A stretch of DNA of 64,000 nt from Chryseobacterium sp. JAH (GCF_001507335.1 NZ_LMAH01000002.1:124001-188000); one strand, 5' to 3'. Positions 1 to 9,361 are shown, counted from the stretch's first letter. Notes: generated by a model not told the origin, from the sequence alone. A program made the numbers and translations.

Positions 1-1052
1 TCTATTGGTGTACTGCAGATATCGGCTGGATCACGGGACATTCCTACATTCTTTATGGCCCCCTTTTAAATGGTGCAACAACTGTTATTTTCGAAGGAGT
101 ACCAACCTATCCTGAACCGGACAGATTTTGGGAAGTGATTGAAAAACATAAAGTTACTCAATTTTACACCGCACCAACTGCCATCCGCTCTTTGGCTAAA
201 GAAAGTGCTGACTGGGTAGACAAACATGATTTAAGTTCATTGAGAGTCATCGGTTCTGTAGGAGAACCTATTAACGATGAAGCATGGCATTGGTTTAATG
301 ATCATGTGGGGAGAAAAAAATGTCCTATTGTCGATACTTGGTGGCAGACAGAAACTGGTGGAATTATGATCTCCCCAATCCCATTTGTTACACCAACAAA
401 ACCGACCTATGCAACGCTTCCATTACCGGGAATTCAACCTGTTTTAATGGATGACAAACGCAACGAAATTACAGGAAATCAGGTAACTGGAAATCTCTGC
501 ATCCGCTTTCCGTGGCCGGGAATTGCGAGAACCATTTGGGGCGACCATCAAAGATATAAGGAAACTTATTTCTCAGCGTTTCCGGGGAAATATTTCACGG
601 GTGACGGCGCTTTGAGAGACGAAGTAGGTTATTACAGAATTACAGGTCGTGTGGATGATGTTGTAATTGTTTCCGGACATAATTTGGGAACTGCTCCTAT
701 TGAAGACAGCATCAACGAACATCCGGCGGTGGCAGAATCTGCGATTGTAGGCTTTCCGCATGATATCAAAGGAAGTGCTCTGTATGGTTTTGTCATTTTA
801 AAAGACAGTGGAGCCGGCCGTCAGAAAGAAAACCTGAAAAAAGAAATCAATCAGCTGATCTCAGATCAGATCGGCCCGATTGCAAAGCTTGATAAAATTC
901 AGTTTGTTTCCGGGCTGCCGAAAACCCGTTCCGGCAAGATTATGCGTAGAATTTTAAGAAAAATTGCAGAGGGTGACTTCTCTAATTTTGGAGATACTTC
1001 TACTCTATTGAATCCTGAAATCGTGGAGGAGATTAAAAATGAGAGAATTTAA
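1..1052 (+). CDS. acs: Acetyl-CoA synthetase, C-terminal part (gene cut by window start)
   Basis: AMP-forming acetate:CoA ligase, making acetyl-CoA from acetate, ATP and CoA in the cytoplasm. The frame is open from base 3 with no start inside the window, so about 349 residues remain of a family norm near 650; the N-terminal half lies upstream. Visible motifs are the adenylation core TWWQTETGG, the [11 protein letters not shown] segment, the hinge [18 protein letters not shown] that precedes the mobile C-terminal domain, and [11 protein letters not shown] holding the lysine that acetylation usually controls. A GTG at 135 is internal and not a credible start. An intrinsic terminator follows at once. 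Assignment is firm. Confidence 0.95.
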   Translation, partial: YWCTADIGWITGHSYILYGPLLNGATTVIFEGVPTYPEPDRFWEVIEKHKVTQFYTAPTAIRSLAKESADWVDKHDLSSLRVIGSVGEPINDEAWHWFNDHVGRKKCPIVDTWWQTETGGIMISPIPFVTPTKPTYATLPLPGIQPVLMDDKRNEITGNQVTGNLCIRFPWPGIARTIWGDHQRYKETYFSAFPGKYFTGDGALRDEVGYYRITGRVDDVVIVSGHNLGTAPIEDSINEHPAVAESAIVGFPHDIKGSALYGFVILKDSGAGRQKENLKKEINQLISDQIGPIAKLDKIQFVSGLPKTRSGKIMRRILRKIAEGDFSNFGDTSTLLNPEIVEEIKNERI

Positions 1053-1091
1053 AAAATTTCTTAAATAATCTATTTGTTCATTTTCTAAACA

Positions 1092-1120
1092 AAAACCTTC
1101 TTTTTAATAAAGAAGGTTTT
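1092..1120. terminator. Bidirectional intrinsic terminator
   Basis: Perfect 12-bp inverted repeat AAAACCTTCTTT / AAAGAAGGTTTT with a 5-base loop, followed by a T-rich run on the + strand. It lies between the convergent ends of acs and the GLPGLI pseudogene and could stop both. Confidence 0.8.
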
Positions 1121-1128
1121 TTGTTTTC

Positions 1129-1962
1129 TTATAGCTCAACTTCTAAATGATTATTATTATTTTTCAAATCATTTTTTATTTGCCTTATCCTTTCCTCAGT
1201 TACACTTTCTGAAAAAGAACCATTTTTTATACGACTGATAATTCCTTCTCTGTAATTTTTTTTAGCTTTGAAAAATTTCTCTCTGGATGTAGAAACTAAT
1301 TTTCTTGTTCTAAACGATGGGATTTTTAAAGATACATTATTATTGGTTTTTAAATGTTTTACAAAAGAAAACACAAAATACTTCCTATCGTCAGAAACTT
1401 CAATAATAAGCCCTGGTAATCCTCGGAATTTTTATGATCCATCGTTTATAGGTATTTCACGAGTAAACCAAGCAGTAAAATCTCTGCCAAATGCGTTGAC
1501 TATTGCTTTTTGACAAGAAAATTCAGCTATTTTTTTAGTCTCATTGGATATATTCCATTGTAAATCTGTATTATCAGAGTATTCATAATTACCCGTTCCA
1601 ATTTTATCAATTACTCTTGTAGGTTCGTTTGGTTTTGACAATTCTCTTATTATATAATACTTAAATTTTGATTTAGGAATTCCACCAAAATCAATACTTG
1701 AGCTTTTTGTTCTTGAATAATTTTCCCAAACTTTCACTTCTAAAGAATCAGCTTTAATGTTAATCAAACTCGTAAAGACTATACTATCATTTTTTTTTTA
1801 GAGAACAAAAGGATGATTATTTCTTGAATGAACCTCTAGTGAATCTGATTGAAATGTTAGATTATAATAAAATTCTGAGCAGGAGATACACTCCTGTCCA
1901 AATGATGAAATCGAGATAATTATACTAATTAATAATATTACTCTTTTAATCATCATATCCAT
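1129..1962 (-). pseudogene. GLPGLI family protein, broken by two in-frame TAA codons
   Basis: Read on the minus strand from ATG at 1962, a single frame runs to the stop at 1129-1131 (278 codons, normal for GLPGLI proteins) but is interrupted by TAA at 1798-1800 and at 1432-1434. The first piece starts with a signal peptide (MIKRVILLISIIISISSFGQ). The middle piece holds the family part WNISNETKKIAEFSCQKA and AWFTREIPINDGS, and the last piece carries the signature KFRGLPGLIIEVSDD. In the intact paralogue at 47159-47986 the second stop position is a tyrosine (DGPYKF), so TAT or TAC to TAA is the likely change. Both stops precede an AAA codon. Secreted function is unknown for the family. A sequencing error is unlikely to explain two substitutions. 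Confidence 0.85.
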
Positions 1963-2002
1963 AAAATATCTCATTCAAATTTTGTCTCATATCAACAGTT
2001 AC

Positions 2003-2172
2003 CTAATGATGCAGCCCCCCATAAGAGTTCGCTTCTCCACACACTAAACCAGCTTCTCCGCAGTCAGAATGAACGAACACGCATTTGTATCTTTATGAAG
2101 TTCAGAACTATTATCTTTTGCACTTACTAAACCGGCCGATCCTAGAGCAGCTACAAATAATATTTTTTTCAT
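2003..2172 (-). pseudogene. Small secreted cysteine-containing peptide, apparent frameshift
   Basis: From ATG at 2172 the minus strand encodes a clear signal peptide (MKKILFVAALGSAGLVSA) and runs 42 residues to a TAG at 2044-2046. After about 30 codons the neighbouring frame becomes the more protein-like one, reading CVFVHSDCGEAGLVCGEANS with three cysteines and ending at 2003-2005. One missing base near 2086 (ACAAATGC) would join them into a peptide of about 56 residues. This resembles the short secreted peptides common in Chryseobacterium, but I do not recognise a named family. It could also be a genuine 42-residue product. Confidence 0.5.
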
Positions 2173-2474
2173 AATGGTAAATATTCTGTTATTTAACAGG
2201 GCTAATAGATATGTAATTATGGAATCACAAAGCTTCTGACATACAAATATCCCTATGTAAAGAAATAAAAAACATTTAATTATTATTAACTAAAACGTTA
2301 TACTACTTTTTTCTTAAAAATAAATTAGACACTATTACATTCATTGGAAAAATAGACAATATCTTAAATTTTCACAAATAATTATAGATAAAATAAAATA
2401 TTTAAATTTTTATTAAATTTTTATCAATTATTTAAAAAATAGTTCTATCTTTAAGTACCAAAAACAAGATTACT
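2173..2474. other. AT-rich intergenic region
   Basis: About 300 bases with no convincing reading frame on either strand. It separates the decayed locus from the gene at 2475 and ends with TATCTTTA about 25 bases before that start, a weak match to the Bacteroidota -7 box. Confidence 0.5.
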
Positions 2475-2840
2475 ATGTCACACATTTTAGCAGGACTATT
2501 TGAACGCCACAGTGATTATAAACGATTGGAAAATGAACTGGAAACTTCTGGATTTGAAAACTCCGATTACATAGTTTATCTCACCGAAGATCATCACCAT
2601 TCTCAGTATATGGCGAGTGTTGAAGTAAAAGATAAAGAACAAACACAAAAAGCGCATGATATATTTCATCAGAATTCTGTTCTGAAAACATATTTATTTG
2701 AAAACATGAGCATTGGTGACGCTTCTTACAATAATGTAAAGAAGTATATTGACGCCCGAAGTAAGGCAGAAATCCACACCAGCCCTGACGTGAGAAAAAA
2801 AGCACAGCATAATGGAATGGACTCTGAAGTGAAATTCTAA
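2475..2840 (+). CDS. Small soluble protein, YflT/general-stress-17M-like
   Basis: A 121-residue protein with no signal peptide or membrane segment. The N-terminal layout (an AGLF strand, then an alternating helix with LENELETSGF, then an IVYLTEDHHHS strand, then VEVKDKEQTQKAHDIFHQN) resembles the ferredoxin-like YflT domain of general stress protein 17M, in which a residue-pair helix is followed by a short beta strand. The resemblance is by pattern only. The C-terminal 40 residues are charged and probably disordered. It is a single-gene unit with its own terminator, upstream of the stringent-response gene. The function remains unassigned. Confidence 0.75.
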   Translation: MSHILAGLFERHSDYKRLENELETSGFENSDYIVYLTEDHHHSQYMASVEVKDKEQTQKAHDIFHQNSVLKTYLFENMSIGDASYNNVKKYIDARSKAEIHTSPDVRKKAQHNGMDSEVKF

Positions 2841-2867
2841 AAATTAAAACTAAAAACTCATAACCAG

Positions 2868-2900
2868 AATCCGTAGAATTTTTTTTCTACGGATTTTTTA
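2868..2900 (+). terminator. Intrinsic terminator
   Basis: An 11-bp perfect stem, AATCCGTAGAA / TTCTACGGATT, is followed by TTTT, 27 bases after the stop of the gene at 2475. Confidence 0.85.
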
Positions 2901-2964
2901 GTTTCAGGAATTGACCAATCCCTTAATTTTTCGTATTTTCGTTTAAACAAAGCCTTTTACACGA

Positions 2965-5169
2965 ATGAGTTACGATTTAGAGCAAGAAAATAAAGAAATC
3001 TTAGCAAGGTATAAAGACCTGATTTCTAACACATACAGAACTTTGGATGAAGAGAACAATAAACTCATCCGAAAGGCTTTTGATATCGCATTAGATGCCC
3101 ACAAAGACCAGCGAAGAAAGACTGGCGAACCTTACATTTACCATCCTATTGCTGTAGCCAAAATTGTTGCCACAGAAATTGGTTTGGGAGCAACGTCTAT
3201 CGCATGCGCCCTACTGCACGATGTGATTGAAGATTCAGATTACAGTTATGAAGATCTTAAGAAAATTTTTGGAGAAAGAATCGCTGGTATTGTCAATGGG
3301 CTGACCAAGATCTCAATCATGAATCATCAGAATATTTCTGTACAGTCTGAAAACTACAGAAAACTCCTGTTAACTCTTTCTGAAGATTTCCGTGTGATTT
3401 TGATCAAAATTGCAGACCGTCTCCATAACATGAGAACATTACAGAGCATGGCGCCCGACAAGCAGAAGAAAATTGCTTCTGAAACAGTATATATTTATGC
3501 TCCAATGGCTCACCGTTTAGGTTTATATAATATAAAATCTGAACTAGAAGATCTTTCTTTAAAATACAACAACCCAGACATTTATACAGAAATTACTCAA
3601 AAACTCGAACTTGCGAAAGAAAGCAGAGAGCGATATATTGAGGAATTTAAAAAAGAAGTCTCTGAAAGATTGAAAGAAGAAGGTCTTAATGTCACCATTA
3701 AAGGCCGTGCAAAAGCAATCTCGTCTATTTACCGGAAAATGTTGAAGCAGGGCGTTTCCTTCGAAGAAGTATTCGACAACTACGCCATAAGAATTATTTA
3801 TAAATCTGATGCTAAAAACGAAAAATTTCTAGCTTGGAAAATATACTCCATTGTAACGGATGTTTATCACAGTAATCCTTCGAGAATGCGTGATTGGATT
3901 ACCCAGCCGCGTTCTACCGGATATGAAAGTTTACATTTAACAGTTCTCGGTCCTGATAAAAAATGGATTGAAGTACAGATCCGTTCAGAGAGAATGGATG
4001 ATATCGCTGAAAAAGGGGTTGCAGCCCACTACAAATACAAAGAAGGATACAAACAGACCAACGACGACAGAAATTTCGAAAACTGGGTAACTGAAATAAG
4101 GGAGGTTCTGGAGCAGCAACAGAATCTATCAACTTCTGAACTTTTAGATAATATTAAACTCAATTTATATTCTAAAGAAGTTTTCGTCTTTACGCCAAAA
4201 GGAGAAATAAAAATATTGCCGACCAACGCAACTGCTCTGGATTTTGCATTTTCGGTACATTCAGATTTAGGAATGAAATGCTTAGGTGCAAAAATCAATG
4301 GTAAATTGGTTCCTATTTCTTACGTTTTGCAAAACGGGGATCAGGTGGATATTCTTTCGTCTCAAAATCAAAAACCGAAGTTTGACTGGTTAGATTTTGT
4401 GGTGACTTCCAAAGCAAAATCAAAAATCAAAGGCTATCTTAATTCTGAGAAAAACTCTCTGGTAGAAGAAGGAAAAGAAATCTTACAGAGAAAACTGAGA
4501 CATGCTAAAATTAATTTTAATGATGAAGAAATCAATAAGCTTCAGAAATTTTTTAATCTTAAAACATCCCAGGAATTATTTTTAAAATTCCAGACCAATG
4601 AACTGGATGCAAGCAGTTTAAGAAGATATATCGAAAGTAAAAACGTCTTTAACAACCTACTTTCCAGATTCAGAAAATCGCCTACTAAAAACCAGCATTA
4701 TATCGAGCCTAAAGAGATCAATTTAGATATGATTGTTTTCGGGAAAGATGAGGAAAAACTGAATTACAGTTATGCAAAATGCTGTACCGTGATTCCGGGA
4801 GACAAAATTTTTGGATTTATCACGATTTCAGAAGGAATAAAAGTTCACAGCGACAACTGTCCGAATGCCATTAATCTTAGGGCTCAATATGATTACCGTG
4901 TCATTCCTGCAAAATGGGTAAATGAAGAAAGCTTTAAAAACCGTATCAAAATTACGATTGAAGGTCTTGACAGAATGGGAATGATCAATGATATTACAAC
5001 TGTTATCAGTGGTGCAATGGGTATGGATATGAAAAGTATGTCGATAGAATCTAATGATGGTGTTTTTACAGGTAATATAAACCTTGAAGTAAAAAACAGA
5101 AGCCAACTTGATGAAACATTTAAAAAGCTAAAAGATATCGACGGTGTTTCTAAGGTGGCAAGAATTTAA
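2965..5169 (+). CDS. spoT: Bifunctional (p)ppGpp synthetase/hydrolase (RelA/SpoT, Rsh)
   Basis: Makes and degrades the alarmone (p)ppGpp in the stringent response. At 734 residues it is full length. The N-terminal HD hydrolase appears intact: RRKTGEPYIYHP (about 50-61), HDVIED (85-90) and ADRLHNMRT. The synthetase follows with GRAKAISSIYRKM, a RMRDWI segment, TGYESLH and EVQIRSERMDDIAEKG. A TGS domain (VFTPKGEIKILP) and a C-terminal ACT domain (ITIEGLDRMGMINDIT) complete it. With both catalytic halves preserved, this is the long bifunctional enzyme typical of Bacteroidota rather than a mono-functional RelA. nhaA starts 2 bases after its stop, so the two are probably co-transcribed. Confidence 0.95.
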   Translation: MSYDLEQENKEILARYKDLISNTYRTLDEENNKLIRKAFDIALDAHKDQRRKTGEPYIYHPIAVAKIVATEIGLGATSIACALLHDVIEDSDYSYEDLKKIFGERIAGIVNGLTKISIMNHQNISVQSENYRKLLLTLSEDFRVILIKIADRLHNMRTLQSMAPDKQKKIASETVYIYAPMAHRLGLYNIKSELEDLSLKYNNPDIYTEITQKLELAKESRERYIEEFKKEVSERLKEEGLNVTIKGRAKAISSIYRKMLKQGVSFEEVFDNYAIRIIYKSDAKNEKFLAWKIYSIVTDVYHSNPSRMRDWITQPRSTGYESLHLTVLGPDKKWIEVQIRSERMDDIAEKGVAAHYKYKEGYKQTNDDRNFENWVTEIREVLEQQQNLSTSELLDNIKLNLYSKEVFVFTPKGEIKILPTNATALDFAFSVHSDLGMKCLGAKINGKLVPISYVLQNGDQVDILSSQNQKPKFDWLDFVVTSKAKSKIKGYLNSEKNSLVEEGKEILQRKLRHAKINFNDEEINKLQKFFNLKTSQELFLKFQTNELDASSLRRYIESKNVFNNLLSRFRKSPTKNQHYIEPKEINLDMIVFGKDEEKLNYSYAKCCTVIPGDKIFGFITISEGIKVHSDNCPNAINLRAQYDYRVIPAKWVNEESFKNRIKITIEGLDRMGMINDITTVISGAMGMDMKSMSIESNDGVFTGNINLEVKNRSQLDETFKKLKDIDGVSKVARI

Positions 5170-5171
5170 GC

Positions 5172-6350
5172 ATGAAACTAAGCATTTACTTTAAGAAATT
5201 TGTTAAAAGCAGTCAGTCATCAGGAATTTTATTGATTTTTTGTGTCGCAATTGCATTGGGAATTGCAAATTCTTCATTGGCTGAAAATTTCCAGCGTTTT
5301 TTAGACAAAGAAATTGGAATCAATCTTTTCCATCTTAAATATCCTGTAAGCATTTGGATTAATGATGGTTTGATGGCAATTTTTTTTCTTTTAGTAGGTC
5401 TTGAAATAAAAAGAGAGGTTGTAGAAGGCGAACTTTCGTCTTTTAAAAATGCTTCTCTTCCAATATTTGCTGCTGTTGGTGGAATGCTTGTTCCTGCTAT
5501 TATTTATACCCTTTTCAACTCCGGAACAGAATACAGAAACGGTTGGGGAATTCCCATGGCAACAGATATCGCTTTTTCATTAGCAATTATTTCTATGCTT
5601 GGAAATAAAGTTCCTAATTCAATTAAAATATTTTTGGCTGCTCTGGCAATTGTAGATGATTTGGGAGCAATTTTGGTAATTGCGATTTTTTATACAGAAC
5701 AGATTCACTGGATGTATATTTTCCTTTCTTTGGGAGCCTCAGTTTTACTTTTTTTACTGAATTATTTTAAAGTTAAAACAATTATTGTATATCTGATTCC
5801 AGGAATTTTTCTTTGGTACTTTCTACATCATTCAGGTATTCATGCGACAATAGCTGGTGTTGTTTTGGCTTTTTCGATTCCAACGAACATTTCACGCACA
5901 GAAATTTCACCTTTAGAAAAGCTCGAACATCAGCTTCATCTTCCGGTAAGCTTTTTCATAATGCCAATTTTCGCTTTGACTAACACCAATATTACTTTTA
6001 CAAACGGGATGGTAGATGGTTTATTCAGTGGTTTAGGATTGGGAATTATTTGCGGTTTGGTTTTAGGAAAAGTTATAGGGATTAATTTATTCTCATTACT
6101 TGCAATAAAATTCAAGATCAGCTCGCTTCCTCAAAACGCTTCATGGATACAGATGTTGGGAGTTGGGCTTTTAGCAGGAATTGGTTTTACCATGTCAATT
6201 TTCATTGCACTACTTTCCTTTAAAGATGAAATTCAGATTCAGGATGAAGCCAAATTTGCCATTCTGATCGCTTCATTTATTGCCGCAGTAACCGGATATG
6301 TTATTTTAAACTTACGTACTGTTAAGACTGTAGAAATGAAGGAAGCTTAG
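5172..6350 (+). CDS. nhaA: Na+/H+ antiporter NhaA
   Basis: Inner-membrane antiporter exporting Na+ in exchange for H+. The 392-residue length and the hydrophobic pattern (about 12 segments) match NhaA. Diagnostic parts are GLEIKREVVEGEL, MATDIAFSLAII and AIVDDLGAILVIAIFY, the latter carrying the paired aspartates of the ion site, and the late GIGFTMSIFIALL helix. Translation starts 2 bases downstream of spoT, so coupling is likely. The stop codon overlaps by three bases the stop of the convergent lipoprotein pseudogene (6347-6349). Confidence 0.95.
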   Translation: MKLSIYFKKFVKSSQSSGILLIFCVAIALGIANSSLAENFQRFLDKEIGINLFHLKYPVSIWINDGLMAIFFLLVGLEIKREVVEGELSSFKNASLPIFAAVGGMLVPAIIYTLFNSGTEYRNGWGIPMATDIAFSLAIISMLGNKVPNSIKIFLAALAIVDDLGAILVIAIFYTEQIHWMYIFLSLGASVLLFLLNYFKVKTIIVYLIPGIFLWYFLHHSGIHATIAGVVLAFSIPTNISRTEISPLEKLEHQLHLPVSFFIMPIFALTNTNITFTNGMVDGLFSGLGLGIICGLVLGKVIGINLFSLLAIKFKISSLPQNASWIQMLGVGLLAGIGFTMSIFIALLSFKDEIQIQDEAKFAILIASFIAAVTGYVILNLRTVKTVEMKEA

Positions 6351-6725
6351 TTTTTGGTCAAACTCCAGGTTCCTTTAAGATTACCCATTTCCCATGTTCC
6401 TTTTTTAGTTTGCATATTACCATATAGGATAAAACCTTCTGGTGACTTTGTCGTTGTGTTGAAAGATGACATAATCAAATGTGTATAATAGGAATCTGGA
6501 TTCCCTGTTGTTCCTCTAATTACTTCTACACTTGCATCTTTTCACATTAACCGTCAGGGAGCCGCTCATCCCACCGGTATAATTTCCAGAATAGTAGCCC
6601 ATAAATTCTGAAGTAAAGTTTTCCTGTGCCCGCTGTTCTTCTGCCTGATCAAGAATATGCTGACAAGACTGCATGCTTAATAAGATGCAGAAAAGAAAAA
6701 TCTTCAATGCATATTTTTTTATCAT
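6347..6725 (-). pseudogene. Small lipoprotein with a frameshift in an A-run
   Basis: ATG at 6725 opens a lipoprotein signal peptide with lipobox LSMQSC. The first frame reads to VNVK near 6540 and then ends soon after in a stop-rich tail. Removing one base at the A-run (T-run on + strand, about 6538-6542) gives a smooth continuation: DASVEVIRGTTGNPDSYYTH, then SPEGFILYGNM, GTWEMGNLKGTWSL, ending at 6347-6349. The repeated GTW..GNLKGTW strands suggest a small beta-sandwich lipoprotein of about 125 residues. Its start overlaps the stop of yihY by 4 bases, so it was the last gene of that unit. Homopolymer sequencing error is the main alternative to true decay. Confidence 0.7.
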
Positions 6726-7741
6726 TTTTTTCCGTTTTTGTCAATTATTAAACTGCGAGTATGTTCTTCATCACTTTCCAGATTAGGCTCTTCAGTCTTT
6801 GAGTGATAATCTAAAGCTTCTTTTTTGAGCTCATCTGCCAAAAGTTTTTCAACCCTTAGTTTCCTTAAGGCCATATTAAGCTCATTACCGAAAAGCAGAA
6901 GATAAACATTCACATTTACCCAAATCATCAGTAAAATCATACTTCCGATCGACCCGTACAATACGTTGTATCTTGCTACATTTTTTACGTAAAGGGTAAA
7001 GAGATAAGTCGTTAAAATAAATAAAACCGTCGTAAGAATCGCTCCCGGAATTGCCTGCCTGAACCTGATAATTTTAACGGTTCCCAACCAGTAAAACATA
7101 GTCAGCAACAAGAAAAAGAACAGAGGAAATGAGACGAAACCAATGATTTTGGAAAGGTTGTTAACCAGCCACGAAATATTGTACTTTGGTGTAAAAAGCT
7201 TAAGAACCACCTCAGAATAGTAAACTCCGAAAAGTGCTAAAAATACTATGGTAACAAAGCCAATTGTAATAAAAAAAGATAAAATAAATTCTTTTACGTC
7301 AGGAAGTTTCTCTTTAGAATTTTCATTAAAACCGTTGATAATAGAAAACGTTCCGTTGGTGGCAAATACAAGAGCAATAAGGATCGTTAAATTACTGATT
7401 CCCTTCATATTAGGAATAATACTGCTTTCAATATAGCTTCTTACATCGCCTTCAATATTCGAGGGAAAGATATTGTGCATCAATACCTCAAAAATATAAA
7501 ACTGCAGTTTGTCATACAAAGGCATGTGTGGCAAAACAGAAAGCAAAAACAGAATAAAAGGAAAAAGGCTTAACGTAAAACTCCATGAAATTGCTGCAGC
7601 CTTCTTCCCTATCTTATCTTTGAAAACCCCCGCAAAATAGATTTGAAACAACTGCCAGAGCGATATTCCCAAAAGCGGAATATGGATATCATCTAGAAAA
7701 TCTTGAACTTTCAAAAGAAAACCCGGAACTTTTATTGCCAT
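6722..7741 (-). CDS. yihY: YihY/BrkB family inner-membrane protein
   Basis: A 339-residue polytopic protein. The family hallmarks are present: an N-terminal DKIGKKAAAISWSFTLSLFPF segment (the A..A-Y/W motif at the first membrane helix), a second block NGTFSIINGFNE, and GSIGSMILLMIWVNVNVYLLLFGNELN near the C-terminus, with about six membrane helices. The charged C-terminal tail (about 40 residues) is cytoplasmic. The family was once called ribonuclease BN in error; its actual role is unsettled. It follows an outer-membrane protein gene with a 3-base gap and overlaps a lipoprotein start, making a three-gene envelope unit. Confidence 0.9.
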   Translation of the reverse strand: MAIKVPGFLLKVQDFLDDIHIPLLGISLWQLFQIYFAGVFKDKIGKKAAAISWSFTLSLFPFILFLLSVLPHMPLYDKLQFYIFEVLMHNIFPSNIEGDVRSYIESSIIPNMKGISNLTILIALVFATNGTFSIINGFNENSKEKLPDVKEFILSFFITIGFVTIVFLALFGVYYSEVVLKLFTPKYNISWLVNNLSKIIGFVSFPLFFFLLLTMFYWLGTVKIIRFRQAIPGAILTTVLFILTTYLFTLYVKNVARYNVLYGSIGSMILLMIWVNVNVYLLLFGNELNMALRKLRVEKLLADELKKEALDYHSKTEEPNLESDEEHTRSLIIDKNGKK

Positions 7742-7744
7742 TTC

Positions 7745-8779
7745 TTATTTTAAAATTTGATCAATCTTGTCAAACTGTTGATTGACAAATTTAGGGGAAT
7801 TTATTCTAAAACCCAATCCGAAACGAAATAACCAGTTCGTTGTTGAGTAAAAATTCTCGTTCGTACTGTTAATCCAGTTGAGTTGAGCGCCGCCACCAAA
7901 AAACCATTTTCCATTATCAAAACCAATTCTGGAGTAAGAATTTACCCCAAAATTAAATTCGTTATAATTCTCATCAATCAGATATCCGTAGTGAATCTGC
8001 GGATGTAGTTCCACAATTGCATACCAGTTTTTACCTATTAAACGTTGAATTCCACCGCCGGTTTTCAGCGTTACTCTGACATCTTTTGTTACAGAATTAT
8101 CTTCAGAAAGATCCGATATTTCCATGCCTTGATACTTTACACGATCAGTATCTTTCATTACATTGTACTGATAAACCAAACCTGTCAGCAATACAAAATC
8201 ATCTTTCAAAGGTCTGTGCGTCATATTGGTATATGTTCTGTAATTATCTTTTTTTCCAAGCCAGAGATAACTTGTTTCACCTGTGAATGATTGAAATTTT
8301 GCATCCGGAAACTGCATGAGATCATTGCTTAAATCTGCGGTAAATTCATTACCCAAAACAGTTTCCAAAAATCGCTTGGTATCTTCCAAATACAGACCTT
8401 TCACCTGGTTAAAGTTGACAGACTGTCGCACTTTCGGACCGAGGAAAAAAGCAAACCCAAGATTGAAGTATTTGGTTCTTCCTTTTACATCATCGTCATT
8501 ATTGATTCTTACAAACTTTGGGGCAAAAGATAGACTTGCGTCAAGCCATCGGTAACGGAGAAAAAACTCTGTGTAGAAAGAATCGTTGGGCTTCAGAAGA
8601 AAAGTCTGACCTTCATAGAACAGTCCGAAAGAATTATTTACATAGCTCACACCACCTACAAGCGATATTTTTTTCCGGTCTTCCTCAAGATATTTTTTTT
8701 CATCAGTATCGATAACCTCCTGACCGAAAGTTATTCCTGATAAGCATAAAAAAATAAATTTAAAGAGAGAAGATTTCAT
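7745..8779 (-). CDS. Secreted/outer-membrane protein of unknown function, beta-barrel-like
   Basis: A 344-residue protein with an N-terminal signal peptide (MKSSLFKFIFLCLSGITFGQ). The rest alternates short aromatic-rich strands such as LFYEGQTFLLKP, FFLRYRWLDASLSFAP, YFNLGFAFFLGP and WLFRFGLGFRINSP, the pattern of an outer-membrane barrel. It resembles the DUF4421 proteins of Bacteroidota, though I claim this only by pattern. It heads the unit containing yihY (3-base gap). No catalytic motif is seen. Confidence 0.75.
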   Translation of the reverse strand: MKSSLFKFIFLCLSGITFGQEVIDTDEKKYLEEDRKKISLVGGVSYVNNSFGLFYEGQTFLLKPNDSFYTEFFLRYRWLDASLSFAPKFVRINNDDDVKGRTKYFNLGFAFFLGPKVRQSVNFNQVKGLYLEDTKRFLETVLGNEFTADLSNDLMQFPDAKFQSFTGETSYLWLGKKDNYRTYTNMTHRPLKDDFVLLTGLVYQYNVMKDTDRVKYQGMEISDLSEDNSVTKDVRVTLKTGGGIQRLIGKNWYAIVELHPQIHYGYLIDENYNEFNFGVNSYSRIGFDNGKWFFGGGAQLNWINSTNENFYSTTNWLFRFGLGFRINSPKFVNQQFDKIDQILK

Positions 8780-8844
8780 CTTAGCTGTGATGGTGTGGTA
8801 AAAATACAGATTTTAAAATAATTCGTCAATTTTTTAATTATAAG

Positions 8845-8852
8845 TATCTTTG
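8845..8852 (+). promoter_or_regulatory. Predicted -7 box for rlmH (TATCTTTG)
   Basis: An exact match to the Bacteroidota TAnnTTTG consensus, 24 bases before the rlmH start. No clear TTG -33 element is seen at the usual distance, so support is partial. Confidence 0.45.
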
Positions 8853-8876
8853 AACTTTCTTTTTTAAAGCTAAAAA

Positions 8877-9350
8877 ATGCGCATCAATCTATTATGTATT
8901 GGGAAAACTGACGATAAAGAAATTACTTCTTTAATCAGCTATTACCTCACCCGACTTCCCAAGCACTGGAATTTCGAAATTATTGAAATCCCTGATATTA
9001 AAAATGCTAAAAATCTTTCGCCTGACTTGCTAAAAAAAGAAGAAGCAAAATTATTTCAAAACCATATCGACAAAAGCGATTGGGTTGCTATTTTAGATGA
9101 AAAAGGGAAGCAGTTTACAAGCCGAGAATTTGCCCAGAAAATAGACAACTGGATGAATTCTTCTGTTAAAAAAATTCATATTTTGATTGGAGGCGCTTAT
9201 GGTTTTTCAGATGAAATTTACAACAGAGCCAACGAAAAAATGTCACTTTCTAAAATGACATTTACACACCAGATGATCCGGTTATTTATCGTTGAACAGG
9301 TTTATCGTGCTGATCAGATTTTACAGGGAAAACCCTATCATAATGATTAA
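8877..9350 (+). CDS. rlmH: 23S rRNA (pseudouridine-1915 N3)-methyltransferase RlmH
   Basis: SPOUT-fold methyltransferase acting on helix 69 of assembled ribosomes with S-adenosylmethionine. The 157-residue length is standard. The conserved blocks are LDEKGKQFTSREFA, the knot segment IGGAYGFSDEIY, and the C-terminal FTHQMIRLFIVEQVYRA with GKPYHND, which form the cofactor site and rRNA contacts. It is a monocistronic unit converging on trmL. Confidence 0.95.
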   Translation: MRINLLCIGKTDDKEITSLISYYLTRLPKHWNFEIIEIPDIKNAKNLSPDLLKKEEAKLFQNHIDKSDWVAILDEKGKQFTSREFAQKIDNWMNSSVKKIHILIGGAYGFSDEIYNRANEKMSLSKMTFTHQMIRLFIVEQVYRADQILQGKPYHND

Positions 9351-9361
9351 TAAAATGTAAA

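Noticed and set aside
1432..1434. Stop-codon recoding (TAA read as tyrosine)
   Set aside because: No structural recoding signal is seen and the rest of the window uses TAA normally as stop; ordinary nonsense mutation is simpler.
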